From assembly GCF_025548555.1 (NCBI RefSeq), contig NZ_JAJLPA010000023.1, forward strand, positions 1 through 64,000: a stretch of 64,000 nt of DNA. Reading direction: 5' to 3'. Below, in pieces: positions 35,938-44,415 of the stretch (its first letter is position 1; every line of letters begins with the position of its first letter). The position numbers and the translations under genes were made by a program. The notes beneath the pieces were generated by a model. It searched no databases, was not told where the DNA came from, and saw nothing but the letters and a program-made list of their open reading frames with translations. This stretch comes from Sphingomonas sp. A2-49 (GTDB taxonomy: Bacteria > Pseudomonadota > Alphaproteobacteria > Sphingomonadales > Sphingomonadaceae).

Positions 35938-36682
35938 TCGCGCGATCGACACGATCGACGTCGCCCCGCCCTTCACAACCGCCGATGCCGCCGCGATGCA
36001 GATCCGCTTCGCCGGCATGCCCGCGGCCGACATGCTGCGCACGCTGCTGACCGGCGAATTGGCCGGCCGCATCGCTTCCGTATCGTCCTATGGCGCCGAA
36101 TCGGCGGTGCTGCTGCACATGGTGGCGCAGATCGACCGGGACGTGCCGGTCATATTCACCAACACGCAGAAGATGTTCGGCGAGACGCTCGCCTATTGCG
36201 ACGCACTGTCCGAGCGGCTGGGGCTGACCGACCTGCGCGTGTTCCGCCCCGATCCGCGGCTGCTGGCGTCGAAGGACGCGACCGGCATGCGCTGGTCCTA
36301 CGATCCCGACGGCTGTTGCGAGATCCGCAAGGTCGAGCCGCTGCGCCGCGCGCTGGCGCCGTTCGCCGCGTGGATTTCGGGCCGCAAGGGCTTCCAGGCC
36401 GGTACCCGCACCGCGCTGCCGCGGTTCGAGGAGGACGAGGGCCGGCTGAAGATCAACCCGCTCGCCGACTGGTCGAAGACGCAGCTCGACGCCTATTTCG
36501 ACGAGCACGACCTGCCCCGCCACCCGCTGGAGGCACAGGGCTATCTGTCGATCGGCTGTGCGCCGTGCACCAGCAAGGTCAAGCCCGGCGAGGATCCGCG
36601 CGCGGGCCGGTGGCGCGGCTGGGACAAGGTCGAATGCGGCATCCACGTTTCCGCGCTGCCGGGCGACGATCCGATCTTCTGA
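35930..36682 (+). CDS. cysH: Phosphoadenylyl/adenylyl-sulfate reductase
   Basis: A 250-residue reductase that converts activated sulfate to sulfite. SSYGAESAVLLH is the nucleotide-binding loop and the catalytic cysteine is C236 in ECGIH. Four further cysteines, C129-C130 and C210-C213 (DGCCEIRK and IGCAPCT), match the [4Fe-4S] ligands of the APS-reductase subgroup, so adenylyl sulfate is the more likely substrate than PAPS. The ATG at 35930 is in the 8-base overlap with DUF934. It ends the sulfate operon. Confidence 0.94.
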   Translation: MASRAIDTIDVAPPFTTADAAAMQIRFAGMPAADMLRTLLTGELAGRIASVSSYGAESAVLLHMVAQIDRDVPVIFTNTQKMFGETLAYCDALSERLGLTDLRVFRPDPRLLASKDATGMRWSYDPDGCCEIRKVEPLRRALAPFAAWISGRKGFQAGTRTALPRFEEDEGRLKINPLADWSKTQLDAYFDEHDLPRHPLEAQGYLSIGCAPCTSKVKPGEDPRAGRWRGWDKVECGIHVSALPGDDPIF

Positions 36683-36746
36683 CGGACATACGCCGGCGGG
36701 CGGCCAGCGCGCTTGGCATCACGCTGCATTGCGGCATAATGGCGCC

Positions 36747-37325
36747 ATGCGGATCGCGATCATCGACACCAGCACGACGCGGGCGGCGATCATCTCCGAC
36801 GGATTGTCCGATGCCGGGCTCGGCGACCTGGTCCTGATCGATCCGGCGCGGCCGCTGCTCGCGCAGCTGGAAGCGGCACGGCCCGAGGTGGTGCTGGTCA
36901 ACCTGGAAAATCCCAGCCGCGACGTGCTCGAGGATTTCTTCGCGATGAGCCGTGCGCTCGCCCGCCCGATCGCGATGTTCGTCGACCAGAGCGATGCCGA
37001 GGCGACCGCGGCGGCGGTCGACGCGGGCGTGTCCGCCTATATCGTCGATGGCCTCGCCAAGCAGCGGATCAAGCCGGTGCTCGACCTCGCGGTGCGCCGC
37101 TTCCAGGCGTTCGCGCGGCTCCAGGCGGAGCTTGCCGAGGCGAAGAGCGCGCTCGCCGACCGTCAGGCGGTCGATCGCGCCAAGGCGATCCTGATGAAAC
37201 GCCGCGGCATCGACGAACCGGCGGCCTATGCGCTGCTGCGCAGCCACGCGATGCAGTCCAACCGCCGGATCGCCGACATCGCCGAGGCGATCGTGACCAG
37301 CGATGCGCTGATGGGAGACCTGTGA
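36747..37325 (+). CDS. nasT: NasT, ANTAR-domain antitermination regulator of nitrate assimilation
   Basis: A 192-residue protein: a receiver-like domain (1-120), a coiled-coil linker and a C-terminal ANTAR RNA-binding domain (about 141-185, with AKAILMKRRGIDEPAAYALL and SNRRIADIAEAIV). The receiver has N52 where the phospho-acceptor aspartate normally lies (VVLVNLENPS), so control is probably by NasS binding and not phosphorylation. It is coupled to nasS through TGATG. Its predicted target, a two-hairpin leader plus terminator, lies at 38824-38978 ahead of narK. Confidence 0.95.
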   Translation: MRIAIIDTSTTRAAIISDGLSDAGLGDLVLIDPARPLLAQLEAARPEVVLVNLENPSRDVLEDFFAMSRALARPIAMFVDQSDAEATAAAVDAGVSAYIVDGLAKQRIKPVLDLAVRRFQAFARLQAELAEAKSALADRQAVDRAKAILMKRRGIDEPAAYALLRSHAMQSNRRIADIAEAIVTSDALMGDL

Positions 37326-38551
37326 TGCCGCTCCCCACCGACGCCGCGCGCTTCCGGATCGGCTTCCTGCCGCTGGTCGATGCCGCGCTGCCGATCCTGG
37401 CGCGCGAACAGGGCTTCGCCGCGGCGGAAGGCGTCCGGATCGATCTCGTCCGCGACATGACCTGGGCGACGGTGCGCGACCGGCTGCTCTACGGCCATAC
37501 CGATGCCGCGCATCTGATCGCGCCGCTTGCCATTGCGACGACGCTGGGGCGCGGCCGGCCCGCGGTGCCGCTGACGGTGCCGTTCGTGCTGGGGCTCAAC
37601 GGGAATGCGGTGACGCTGTCGACCGCGCTGGCCGCGGCGGTCGATCTGGGCGCGGGCCTGGCCGACCCGATCGACCTCGGCGCGCGGCTGCGTACGGTCG
37701 CGACGGCGCGCGCGGCGGCGGGGACGCCGCTGCGCTTCGGCGTGGTGCATCGCTATTCGAGCCACAATTACATGCTGCGGTACTGGCTCGCGGCGGTCGG
37801 CATCCGCCCCGACCGCGACGTCGAGATCGTCGTCACCAGCCCGCCCTTCGCCGCCGATGCTCTGGCCGCGGGCGAGGTCGACGGCATCTGCGTCGGCGAA
37901 CCGTGGAACAGCATCGCGGTCGATCGCGGCGTCGGGCGGATCGCGCTGGTCACCGCGCAGATCTGGCGACGCGGCGTCGAGAAGGTGCTGGCGGTGCGGG
38001 CCGATACCGTGGCGGAGCGCGGCGAGGCGGTCGCGGCGCTGCTGCGCGCGCTGCACCGCGCGGCGGCACATTTCGTCGCGCCCGACACCGCCGCCGACAG
38101 CGCCGCGATCCTGTCTCGCCCCGAATATTGCGACGCGCCCGCCGAAACGATCCTGCGCGCGATCACCGATCGCGTGCGGCTGGCGAAGGACGGCGCGACG
38201 CTGCACGTCCCCGATTTCATGTTCCAGTATCGCGAGGCGGCGAACTTCCCGTGGCGCAGCCAGGCGGCGTGGCTGTATTCGCAGATGACGCGGTGGGACG
38301 GCACCGCCTTTTCGCCGGAGGACGCGCAGGCGGCAGAGGGTGTGTTTCGCCCCGACCTGTATCGCGCCGCGCTGGCGGGATCGTCGGCCCCGCTGCCCGG
38401 GGCGAGTTCGAAGCTGGAAGGATCGATCGGCGCGGCGACCGGCGTCGGCGCGACGCAGGGCCGGCTGATCCTGGGCAGCGACCGCTTCTTCGACGGCCGC
38501 GCCTTCGATCCCGACCGGATACCGGCCTATCTTGCCGGCATGGACGACTGA
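37325..38551 (+). CDS. nasS: NasS nitrate/nitrite sensor (CmpA/NrtA-type binding protein)
   Basis: A 408-residue protein of the NrtA/CmpA substrate-binding fold. It lacks a signal peptide (MPLPTDAARFRIGFLPLVDA begins the fold directly), as expected for NasS, the cytoplasmic sensor that sequesters NasT until nitrate or nitrite binds. RYSSHNYMLRYWLAAVG and GICVGEPWNSIAV are characteristic binding-site segments. ATG 37325 overlaps the nasT stop; GTG 37322 is also in frame. No ABC permease or ATPase follows, which supports sensor over transport duty. Confidence 0.92.
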   Translation: MPLPTDAARFRIGFLPLVDAALPILAREQGFAAAEGVRIDLVRDMTWATVRDRLLYGHTDAAHLIAPLAIATTLGRGRPAVPLTVPFVLGLNGNAVTLSTALAAAVDLGAGLADPIDLGARLRTVATARAAAGTPLRFGVVHRYSSHNYMLRYWLAAVGIRPDRDVEIVVTSPPFAADALAAGEVDGICVGEPWNSIAVDRGVGRIALVTAQIWRRGVEKVLAVRADTVAERGEAVAALLRALHRAAAHFVAPDTAADSAAILSRPEYCDAPAETILRAITDRVRLAKDGATLHVPDFMFQYREAANFPWRSQAAWLYSQMTRWDGTAFSPEDAQAAEGVFRPDLYRAALAGSSAPLPGASSKLEGSIGAATGVGATQGRLILGSDRFFDGRAFDPDRIPAYLAGMDD

Positions 38552-38578
38552 CGGCGGCGGACCGCGGACGCGATACTG

Positions 38579-38706
38579 TTCGCGCAGAGGCGCCGAGGCC
38601 GCCGAGGCGTAGCGGACCTCGCAATGCCCCGCTGCGTATCTCGGAGGAAGGCAGCCGCCGGGCGGCGGGCGGATCACCTCTGCGCCCTCCGCGCCTCTGC
38701 GCGAAA
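38579..38706. repeat. Palindromic intergenic repeat after nasS
   Basis: Arms beginning TTCGCGCAGAGGCGCCGAGG (38579) and ending CGCGCCTCTGCGCGAAAA (38706) are imperfect inverted repeats about 130 bases apart, with an inner CCGCCGGGCGGCGGGCGG. The arm sequence belongs to the same family as the CCTCCGCGCCTCCGCGCGAA repeats at 33030-33884. It lies between nasS and the narK leader and has no coding potential. Confidence 0.6.
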
Positions 38707-38823
38707 AAGCATCGTCCAGAGTGGCTGACGTGGAACCGCACATCCCACCGTCAGGCCGTGTCGGATTGCTGCGCCTGCGAAAGACCCTTGCGCTACCCTC
38801 GCGAATCGGGCAACTTCCGGATC

Positions 38824-38886
38824 GTCGGGCAAGGATGCCGGACACGAAATAGACGCGGCGCCTTTCCAACGGGGGGCAGGTGCCGC
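38824..38886 (+). promoter_or_regulatory. NasT-type two-hairpin ANTAR target in the narK leader
   Basis: Hairpin 1 at 38824-38843 pairs GTCGGGC with GCCGGAC (one internal G-G mismatch) around the hexaloop AAGGAT. Hairpin 2 at 38855-38886 has 13-base arms (one T-C mismatch, two wobble pairs) around the hexaloop AACGGG. Both loops have A at position 1 and G at position 4, the published signature of ANTAR-binding dual hairpins. They lie 11 bases apart and about 40 bases before an intrinsic terminator, in an operon headed by nasT and nasS. Confidence 0.85.
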
Positions 38887-38927
38887 GACGACGATCGGGC
38901 GCAGGTCCGTCCGTCGAACGGCAACGA

Positions 38928-38978
38928 AGCCGCCAGGATGCAGCCAGTGATGGCCGCCGTCCTGGCGGCTTTTTCTTT
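38928..38978 (+). terminator. Intrinsic terminator in the narK leader (attenuator)
   Basis: AGCCGCCAGGA (38928-38938) pairs with TCCTGGCGGCT (38960-38970), followed directly by TTTTCTTT. It ends 27 bases before the narK ATG, upstream of all the structural nitrate genes. Termination here, relieved by NasT bound to the upstream hairpins, is the established mechanism for such leaders; its operation in this strain is inferred from sequence. Confidence 0.9.
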
Positions 38979-39005
38979 GACCATCGCAGATGGGGGTACG
39001 ACCTT

Positions 39006-40244
39006 ATGGCCACGGCGATCTGGAACCAGCGCAGGACGCGCGACGCGAACGGATTTTGGGCGAGCGGCCATATGCCGACGCTGATCGCGGCGTTCCTCTA
39101 TTTCGACCTCGCCTTCATGGTGTGGGTGCTGCTCGGGCCGCTCGCGCCCGAGATCGCGAAGACGCTGGCGCTGACTCCCGCCGAAAAGGGGCTGATGGTG
39201 GCGACGCCGACACTGGCGGGCGCGGTGCTGCGCATCGTCAACGGGCTGCTCGTCGACCGGATCGGCCCCAAGACCGCGGGGGCGATCAGCCAGGTCATCG
39301 TCATCGCCGGCCTGTTCGGCGCCTGGATGCTGGGGGTGGACAGTTTCGCCGGCACGCTGGCGCTGGGCGTCATCCTGGGGTTCGCGGGGGCGAGCTTCGC
39401 GATCGCGCTGCCGCTCGCCAGCCGCTGGTATCCGCCGCAGCATCAGGGCAAGGCGATGGGCCTTGCCGGCATGGGCAATTCGGGCACCGTGCTGGCGGCG
39501 CTGTTCGCCCCTGCCCTTGCGAAACTGTTCGGCTGGAACGCGGTGCTGGGCCTCGCCTGCATCCCGCTGGTGCTGGTGTTCGCCGCCTATATGGCGATGG
39601 CGAAGGACGCGCCGAACGCGCCCGCACCCAAGACGCTCGGCCAATATCTGACGCCGCTGACGTCCGCCGACGCCTGGTCGCTGATGGGCTTCTACGCGGT
39701 GACCTTCGGCGGCTTCGTCGGGCTCGCGGCCAGCCTGCCGATCTATTTCACCGACCGCTTCGGGCTGACGACGGTGCAGGCGGGCTATTGCACCGCGGCC
39801 TGCGTCTTCGCGGGCTCGCTGGTGCGACCGATGGGCGGCGCGCTCGCCGATGCGGTGGGAGGCGTCCGGACGCTGACCGGCGTGTTCGCGATCGCCGCGC
39901 TGGCGCTGGCCGGGGTCGCCATGGCGGACAGCGTCACCGCGGCGATGGCGCTGTTCGTAGTGGCGATGCTGGCGCTCGGCACCGGCAACGGCGCGGTATT
40001 CCAGCTGGTGCCGCAGCGTTTCGCCGCGGAGATCGGCGTGATGACCGGCCTCGTCGGTTTCGCCGGGGGCATCGGCGGCTTCTACCTCGCCTCGTCGCTC
40101 GGCATCGCGCGGCAGGTGACCGGCAGCTTTTCGGGCGGGTTCCTGATCTTCGCCGCGCTGGCGCTGGTGGCGCTCGCGGCACTGACGCTAGTGAAGCGTG
40201 GATGGCGTGCGCGCTGGGGCGCCGCCGATACCGTACGGATCTGA
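39006..40244 (+). CDS. narK: Nitrate/nitrite transporter (NNP family, MFS)
   Basis: A 412-residue, 12-helix major facilitator of the nitrate/nitrite porter family. The family signatures GFAGASFAIALPLASRWYPP and LVGFAGGIGGFYL are both present, with conserved arginines in helices 2 and 8 (RIVNGLLVDRIG; GSLVRPMGG). It imports nitrate for the downstream reductases. The ATG at 39006 lies after a GGGGG at about 38992. It is the first structural gene after the attenuator leader. Confidence 0.95.
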   Translation: MATAIWNQRRTRDANGFWASGHMPTLIAAFLYFDLAFMVWVLLGPLAPEIAKTLALTPAEKGLMVATPTLAGAVLRIVNGLLVDRIGPKTAGAISQVIVIAGLFGAWMLGVDSFAGTLALGVILGFAGASFAIALPLASRWYPPQHQGKAMGLAGMGNSGTVLAALFAPALAKLFGWNAVLGLACIPLVLVFAAYMAMAKDAPNAPAPKTLGQYLTPLTSADAWSLMGFYAVTFGGFVGLAASLPIYFTDRFGLTTVQAGYCTAACVFAGSLVRPMGGALADAVGGVRTLTGVFAIAALALAGVAMADSVTAAMALFVVAMLALGTGNGAVFQLVPQRFAAEIGVMTGLVGFAGGIGGFYLASSLGIARQVTGSFSGGFLIFAALALVALAALTLVKRGWRARWGAADTVRI

Positions 40245-40246
40245 CG

Positions 40247-41452
40247 ATGCGCCTTGCCACCCGCCTGCCCATCCTGCCCCTCCTGTCGCTGGCCGCCCCG
40301 GCCGCGGCGCAGACGATCACCCCGCTCGCCGAGGTCCGGCTGCGTCACGAACACGTCGAACAGGGCGGCCTGCCCGACGGGTCCGATGCCGTTACCGCGC
40401 GGGTGCGGACCGGGTTGCAGGTCAGCGAGGGACGCTGGTCCGCACTGGCCGAGGCGCAGGGCAACCTTGCCATCGTCGGCGACTATTACGACGGGCTGCA
40501 CGGACCGGCGACGCAGCGCCCGCTGGTCGCCGATCCGCAGAACATCGCGCTGTTCCGCGCGCAGCTGCAATATCGCGCGCCGGGGCTGACGGTGACCGCG
40601 GGCCGCCAGCGGCTGGCGTTGGAGGACGAACGCTTCGTCGGCGCCGCGGCGATCCGCAACAACGCCCAGACGTTCGACGCGGTGCGTGCCGAGGCGACCC
40701 CGATCAAGGGCGTGAAGGCCGACGTCACCTACGCCTGGAGCGTCCGCACCGTCTGGGGCATCGACGGCGCGGGCGCCCGGCAGCAGGCGATCGGCGGCGA
40801 CAACGTCTTCGCGACGCTGGGCGTGGCGACGCCGGTGGGGACGCTGACCGGCTTTGCCTATCTGGTCGACCAGGACGAGGCGCAGGTGCAGGGCTACCGC
40901 CTGTCGAGCCAGACCTATGGCGCGCGGCTGTACGGGTCGCACGGCTTCGGCAAGGCGACGCTGTCGTGGAACGCCAGCCACGCGCGCCAGTCCGACTATC
41001 ATCGCAACCCCAACGCCTATGCCGCCGATTACTGGCTGGCGGACGTCGGCCTCGATCTCGCCGGCCCGCGCGTGGGCGCGGGGTATGAGGTGCTCGGCGC
41101 GAGCCACGGGGCGGCGTTCACCAGCTTTCAGACGCCGCTCGCCGCGGTGTTCAAGTTCCAGGGCTGGACCGACCGGTTCAACCCGACGCCCCCCGATGGC
41201 GTGCGCGACCTCTACGCCAGCGCCGGTTGGAACTGGAAGCAGCTGGGCCGGCTGAAGGCGGTGCAGCTGCTCGCCGCCTATCACCGGTTCGAAAGCGACC
41301 GGGCGGTCCGCCATTACGGCAACGCGCTCAACCTGCTCGCGCAGGCGAAGGTCGGCCGCACCACCGTCGGCGTCCGCTACGCCGATTACATGGCCGACCG
41401 CTTCGCCACCGACCTTCGCAAACTCTGGCTCCAACTGGACTGGACCCTATGA
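40247..41452 (+). CDS. Outer-membrane porin, alginate-export-like beta-barrel
   Basis: A 401-residue protein with a cleavable signal peptide (cut near SLAAPAAAQ) and an all-beta pattern of alternating hydrophobic residues ending in a C-terminal aromatic/hydrophobic strand (LWLQLDWTL), typical of outer-membrane barrels. The early GRQRLALEDERFVG and YYDGL segments resemble the alginate-export porin domain. Placed between narK and nirB and overlapping nirB by 4 bases, it probably forms the outer-membrane port for nitrate or nitrite; that role is inferred from context. Confidence 0.82.
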   Translation: MRLATRLPILPLLSLAAPAAAQTITPLAEVRLRHEHVEQGGLPDGSDAVTARVRTGLQVSEGRWSALAEAQGNLAIVGDYYDGLHGPATQRPLVADPQNIALFRAQLQYRAPGLTVTAGRQRLALEDERFVGAAAIRNNAQTFDAVRAEATPIKGVKADVTYAWSVRTVWGIDGAGARQQAIGGDNVFATLGVATPVGTLTGFAYLVDQDEAQVQGYRLSSQTYGARLYGSHGFGKATLSWNASHARQSDYHRNPNAYAADYWLADVGLDLAGPRVGAGYEVLGASHGAAFTSFQTPLAAVFKFQGWTDRFNPTPPDGVRDLYASAGWNWKQLGRLKAVQLLAAYHRFESDRAVRHYGNALNLLAQAKVGRTTVGVRYADYMADRFATDLRKLWLQLDWTL

Positions 41453-43935
41453 CCCAAGCACAGGAACACCTCGTCGTCATCGGCAACGGCATGGCCGGCT
41501 GTCGTGCGGTGGAGGAAGTGATCGCGCGCGATCCCGCCCGCTATCGCGTGACGATCTTCGGCGCCGAGCCGCACGTCAACTACAACCGGATCATGCTGTC
41601 GCCGGTGCTGGCGGGCGAAAAGACGTTCGACGACATCGTCATAAACGACCTCAGCTGGTATGCCGGCCACGGCATCGAGCTGATCGCCGGCGATCCCGTC
41701 GCGGCGATCGATCGCGACGCGCGGACCGTCACCGCGCGATCGGGCCGCGCCGTCGCCTACGACCGGCTGCTGATCGCCACCGGGTCCGATCCGTTCATCA
41801 TCCCGGTGCCCGGCAGCGACCTGCCCGGCGTCGTCAGCTTCCGCGACATGGCCGACGTCGACCGCATGCTGGCCGCGGCCGAGGCCGGCCGGGCGGCGGG
41901 CGGCGGCCATGCGGTCGTCATCGGCGGCGGCCTGCTCGGGCTGGAGGCGGCGCACGGCCTGTCGCTGCGCGGCATGAAGGTGACCGTCATCCACCTGATG
42001 CCGACGCTGATGGAGCGTCAGCTGGACGAGGCGGCGGGATGGCTGCTCAAATCGGCGCTGGAGGCGCGCGGCCAGACGATCCTGACCGAAGCGCACACTG
42101 CCGCGATCCTCGGCGACGGACGGGTCGAGGGCGTCGCCCTAAAGGACGGGACGGTGATCCCGGCCAGCCTCGTCGTGATGGCGGTCGGCATCCGTCCGTC
42201 GGTGGCGCTGGCGCGCGCCGCGGGCCTCGAGGTCGGACGCGGCATCCAGGTCGACGACCATATGGTCACCAGCGACCCCGCGATCCTCGCGGTCGGCGAG
42301 TGCGTCGAGCACGACGGCAACGTCTACGGCCTGGTGGCGCCGCTGTGGGACATGTGCCGCGCGCTGGCGGACGGGCTGACCGGGCGGCACAGCGGCTATC
42401 GCGGGTCGGTGACCTCGACCAAGCTCAAAGTCGCGGGGCTCGACGTCTTTTCCGCGGGCGATTTCTCGGGCGGGGACGGCGCCGAGGACATCGTGCTGCG
42501 CGACGCGGCGCGCGGCATCTACAAGCGGGTCGTGGTGAAGCAGGATCGCGTCGTCGGCGCGGTGCTCTACGGCGACACCGCCGACGGCGGCTGGTATTTC
42601 GACCTGCTGCGCGAGGGTGCGGACGTCTCCGCGATCCGCGACATGCTGATCTTCGGCCAGGCCTTCGCCGCGGGAGGGGGCGCGGCGGACCCTAAGGCGG
42701 CCGTTGCGGCGCTCTCCGACACGGCGGAGATCTGCGGCTGCAACGGCGTTTCGAAGGGGCAGGTCGTCGCCTGTATCACGCGCGGCGCGCACAGCCTCGA
42801 CGCGGTGCGCAGCGGTTGCAAGGCGTCCGCCAGCTGCGGATCGTGCAGCGGCCTCGTCGAGACGATCCTGGCGCTGACGCTGGGCGACGAGGTCGAGGCC
42901 GGGCCGAAGACGATGTGCAAATGCACCAGCTTCGGCCACGACGACGTCCGGCGCGAAATCGTCGCGCAGGGCATGCGATCGATCCCCGAGGTCATGCACG
43001 AGCTGCACTGGTCGACCCCCGACGGCTGTTCGTCGTGCCGGCCCGCGCTCAATTACTATCTGCTCTGCGCGCTGCCCGGCACATATAAGGACGACCAGCA
43101 GAGCCGTTTCGTCAACGAGCGCATGCACGCCAACATCCAGAAGGACGGCACCTATTCGGTGGTGCCGCGGATGTGGGGCGGGATCACCTCGCCCCGCGAG
43201 CTGCGCGCGATCGCCGACGTCGTCGAGAAATACGATGCGCCGATGGTGAAGGTGACCGGCGGCCAGCGGCTCGACATCTTCGGCATCCGCAAGGAGGACC
43301 TGCCCGCGGTCTGGGCCGACCTCAACGCCGCCGGCATGGTCAGCGGCCACGCCTATGGCAAGTCGCTGCGCACGGTGAAGACCTGCGTCGGCTCCGAATG
43401 GTGCCGCTTCGGCACGCAGGACTCGACCGGCCTCGGCGTCAAGGTCGAACGGATGACCTGGGGCAGCTGGATGCCGCACAAGTTCAAGATCGCCGTGTCC
43501 GGCTGCCCGCGCAATTGCGCCGAGGCGACGATCAAGGACTTCGGCATCGTCTGCGTCGATTCGGGCTACGAACTGCACGTCGGCGGCAATGGCGGCATCA
43601 AGGTGCGCGCGACCGACTTCCTGTGCCGCGTCGCGACCGAGGCGGAGGCGATGCACCATTGCGCCGCCTTCATCCAATTGTACCGCGAGGAGGCGCGCTA
43701 CCTCGAACGCACCGCGCCGTGGATCGAACGGATCGGGGTCGACTATATCCGCGCGCGGATCGCCGACGACGCCGGGGGCCGCGACGCCCTCGCCGCGCGC
43801 TTCCACCTGTCGCAGAGCGTCTCGCAGGACGACCCATGGGCCGCGCGCGCGGGTGGCGCGGCGCGCGAACAGCATGCGCCGATGGCGGTATTCACGCCGA
43901 AGCCGGAAGTGCGGCCGATGGAGGTGGGGGCATGA
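41449..43935 (+). CDS. nirB: Assimilatory nitrite reductase, large subunit
   Basis: An 828-residue NAD(P)H nitrite reductase. In order: FAD/NAD domain (VVIGNGMAGCRAVEE; VVIGGGLLGLEAAHGL), BFD-type [2Fe-2S] domain with CGCNGVSKG and CGSCSGL (about 424-465), and the sirohaem/[4Fe-4S] reductase part with TCVGSEWCRFGTQDS and SGCPRNCAEATIKD. All expected cysteines are present. It reduces nitrite to ammonium with NirD. ATG 41449 overlaps the porin stop. Confidence 0.97.
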   Translation: MTQAQEHLVVIGNGMAGCRAVEEVIARDPARYRVTIFGAEPHVNYNRIMLSPVLAGEKTFDDIVINDLSWYAGHGIELIAGDPVAAIDRDARTVTARSGRAVAYDRLLIATGSDPFIIPVPGSDLPGVVSFRDMADVDRMLAAAEAGRAAGGGHAVVIGGGLLGLEAAHGLSLRGMKVTVIHLMPTLMERQLDEAAGWLLKSALEARGQTILTEAHTAAILGDGRVEGVALKDGTVIPASLVVMAVGIRPSVALARAAGLEVGRGIQVDDHMVTSDPAILAVGECVEHDGNVYGLVAPLWDMCRALADGLTGRHSGYRGSVTSTKLKVAGLDVFSAGDFSGGDGAEDIVLRDAARGIYKRVVVKQDRVVGAVLYGDTADGGWYFDLLREGADVSAIRDMLIFGQAFAAGGGAADPKAAVAALSDTAEICGCNGVSKGQVVACITRGAHSLDAVRSGCKASASCGSCSGLVETILALTLGDEVEAGPKTMCKCTSFGHDDVRREIVAQGMRSIPEVMHELHWSTPDGCSSCRPALNYYLLCALPGTYKDDQQSRFVNERMHANIQKDGTYSVVPRMWGGITSPRELRAIADVVEKYDAPMVKVTGGQRLDIFGIRKEDLPAVWADLNAAGMVSGHAYGKSLRTVKTCVGSEWCRFGTQDSTGLGVKVERMTWGSWMPHKFKIAVSGCPRNCAEATIKDFGIVCVDSGYELHVGGNGGIKVRATDFLCRVATEAEAMHHCAAFIQLYREEARYLERTAPWIERIGVDYIRARIADDAGGRDALAARFHLSQSVSQDDPWAARAGGAAREQHAPMAVFTPKPEVRPMEVGA

Positions 43936-44270
43936 CCGGCGAATGGCTCGACATCGGCTGGGTCGACGAGATTCCGGTCCGCGGCAGCCGCACCGTACAG
44001 GTGACCGGCGGCGACGACATCGCGGTGTTCCGCACCGGCGACGGCAGGGTCTTCGCGCTGCTCGACCGCTGCCCGCACAAGCACGGACGGCTCAGCCAGG
44101 GCATCGTCCACGGCGGCGCCGTCGCCTGTCCGCTGCACAACTGGCGGATATCGCTGACGACGGGGGAAGCGCTCGGCGAGGACAAGGGCTGTACCCCGGT
44201 GGTGCCGGTGAAGGTGACCGCCGGGCGTGTGCTGATCTGTCGCGCCGGCGCGCTGCGGGCGGCGGCGTGA
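43932..44270 (+). CDS. nirD: Nitrite reductase small subunit, Rieske type
   Basis: A 112-residue Rieske-fold partner of NirB. Its cluster ligands are retained: C47-x-H49 in DRCPHKHG and C66-x2-H69 in ACPLHNW. Many NirD proteins have lost these residues, so a bound [2Fe-2S] cluster is likely here. It overlaps nirB by 4 bases. A palindromic repeat follows, into which the nasA ribosome-binding site falls. Confidence 0.94.
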   Translation: MTGEWLDIGWVDEIPVRGSRTVQVTGGDDIAVFRTGDGRVFALLDRCPHKHGRLSQGIVHGGAVACPLHNWRISLTTGEALGEDKGCTPVVPVKVTAGRVLICRAGALRAAA

Positions 44271-44281
44271 GCGGCAAGCCA

Positions 44282-44413
44282 TTCCTCCCCGGCATGGGGA
44301 GGGGGACCGGCGAAGCCGGTGGAGGGGGGCTTCCACAAACGGTTCGCATCGTGGAGCCCCCCCTCCACCACGCCGCTGCGCGTCGCGGTTCCCCTCCCCG
44401 TGCCGGGGAGGAA
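44282..44413. repeat. Long palindromic element between nirD and nasA that includes the nasA Shine-Dalgarno
   Basis: TTCCTCCCCGGCATGGGGAG at the left end is repeated in inverted orientation at 44386-44413, and an inner inverted pair (GGAGGGGGGCTTCCAC / GTGGAGCCCCCCCTCC) fills the middle, so the whole 130 bases could fold into one long hairpin. The right arm ends GGGGAGGAA at 44405-44413, which is the only Shine-Dalgarno in front of the nasA ATG at 44416. It looks like a MITE- or BIME-type element. Confidence 0.75.
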
Positions 44414-44415
44414 CC

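Noticed and set aside
36714..36734. Sigma-54-like promoter before nasT (TGGCAT ... TGCATTGC)
   Set aside because: The distance between GG and GC is one base short of the required spacing, so it does not fit the -24/-12 consensus.
42139..43875. 578-codon minus-strand frame opposite nirB
   Set aside because: Shadow of nirB; no recognisable domain and arginine/valine-biased composition.
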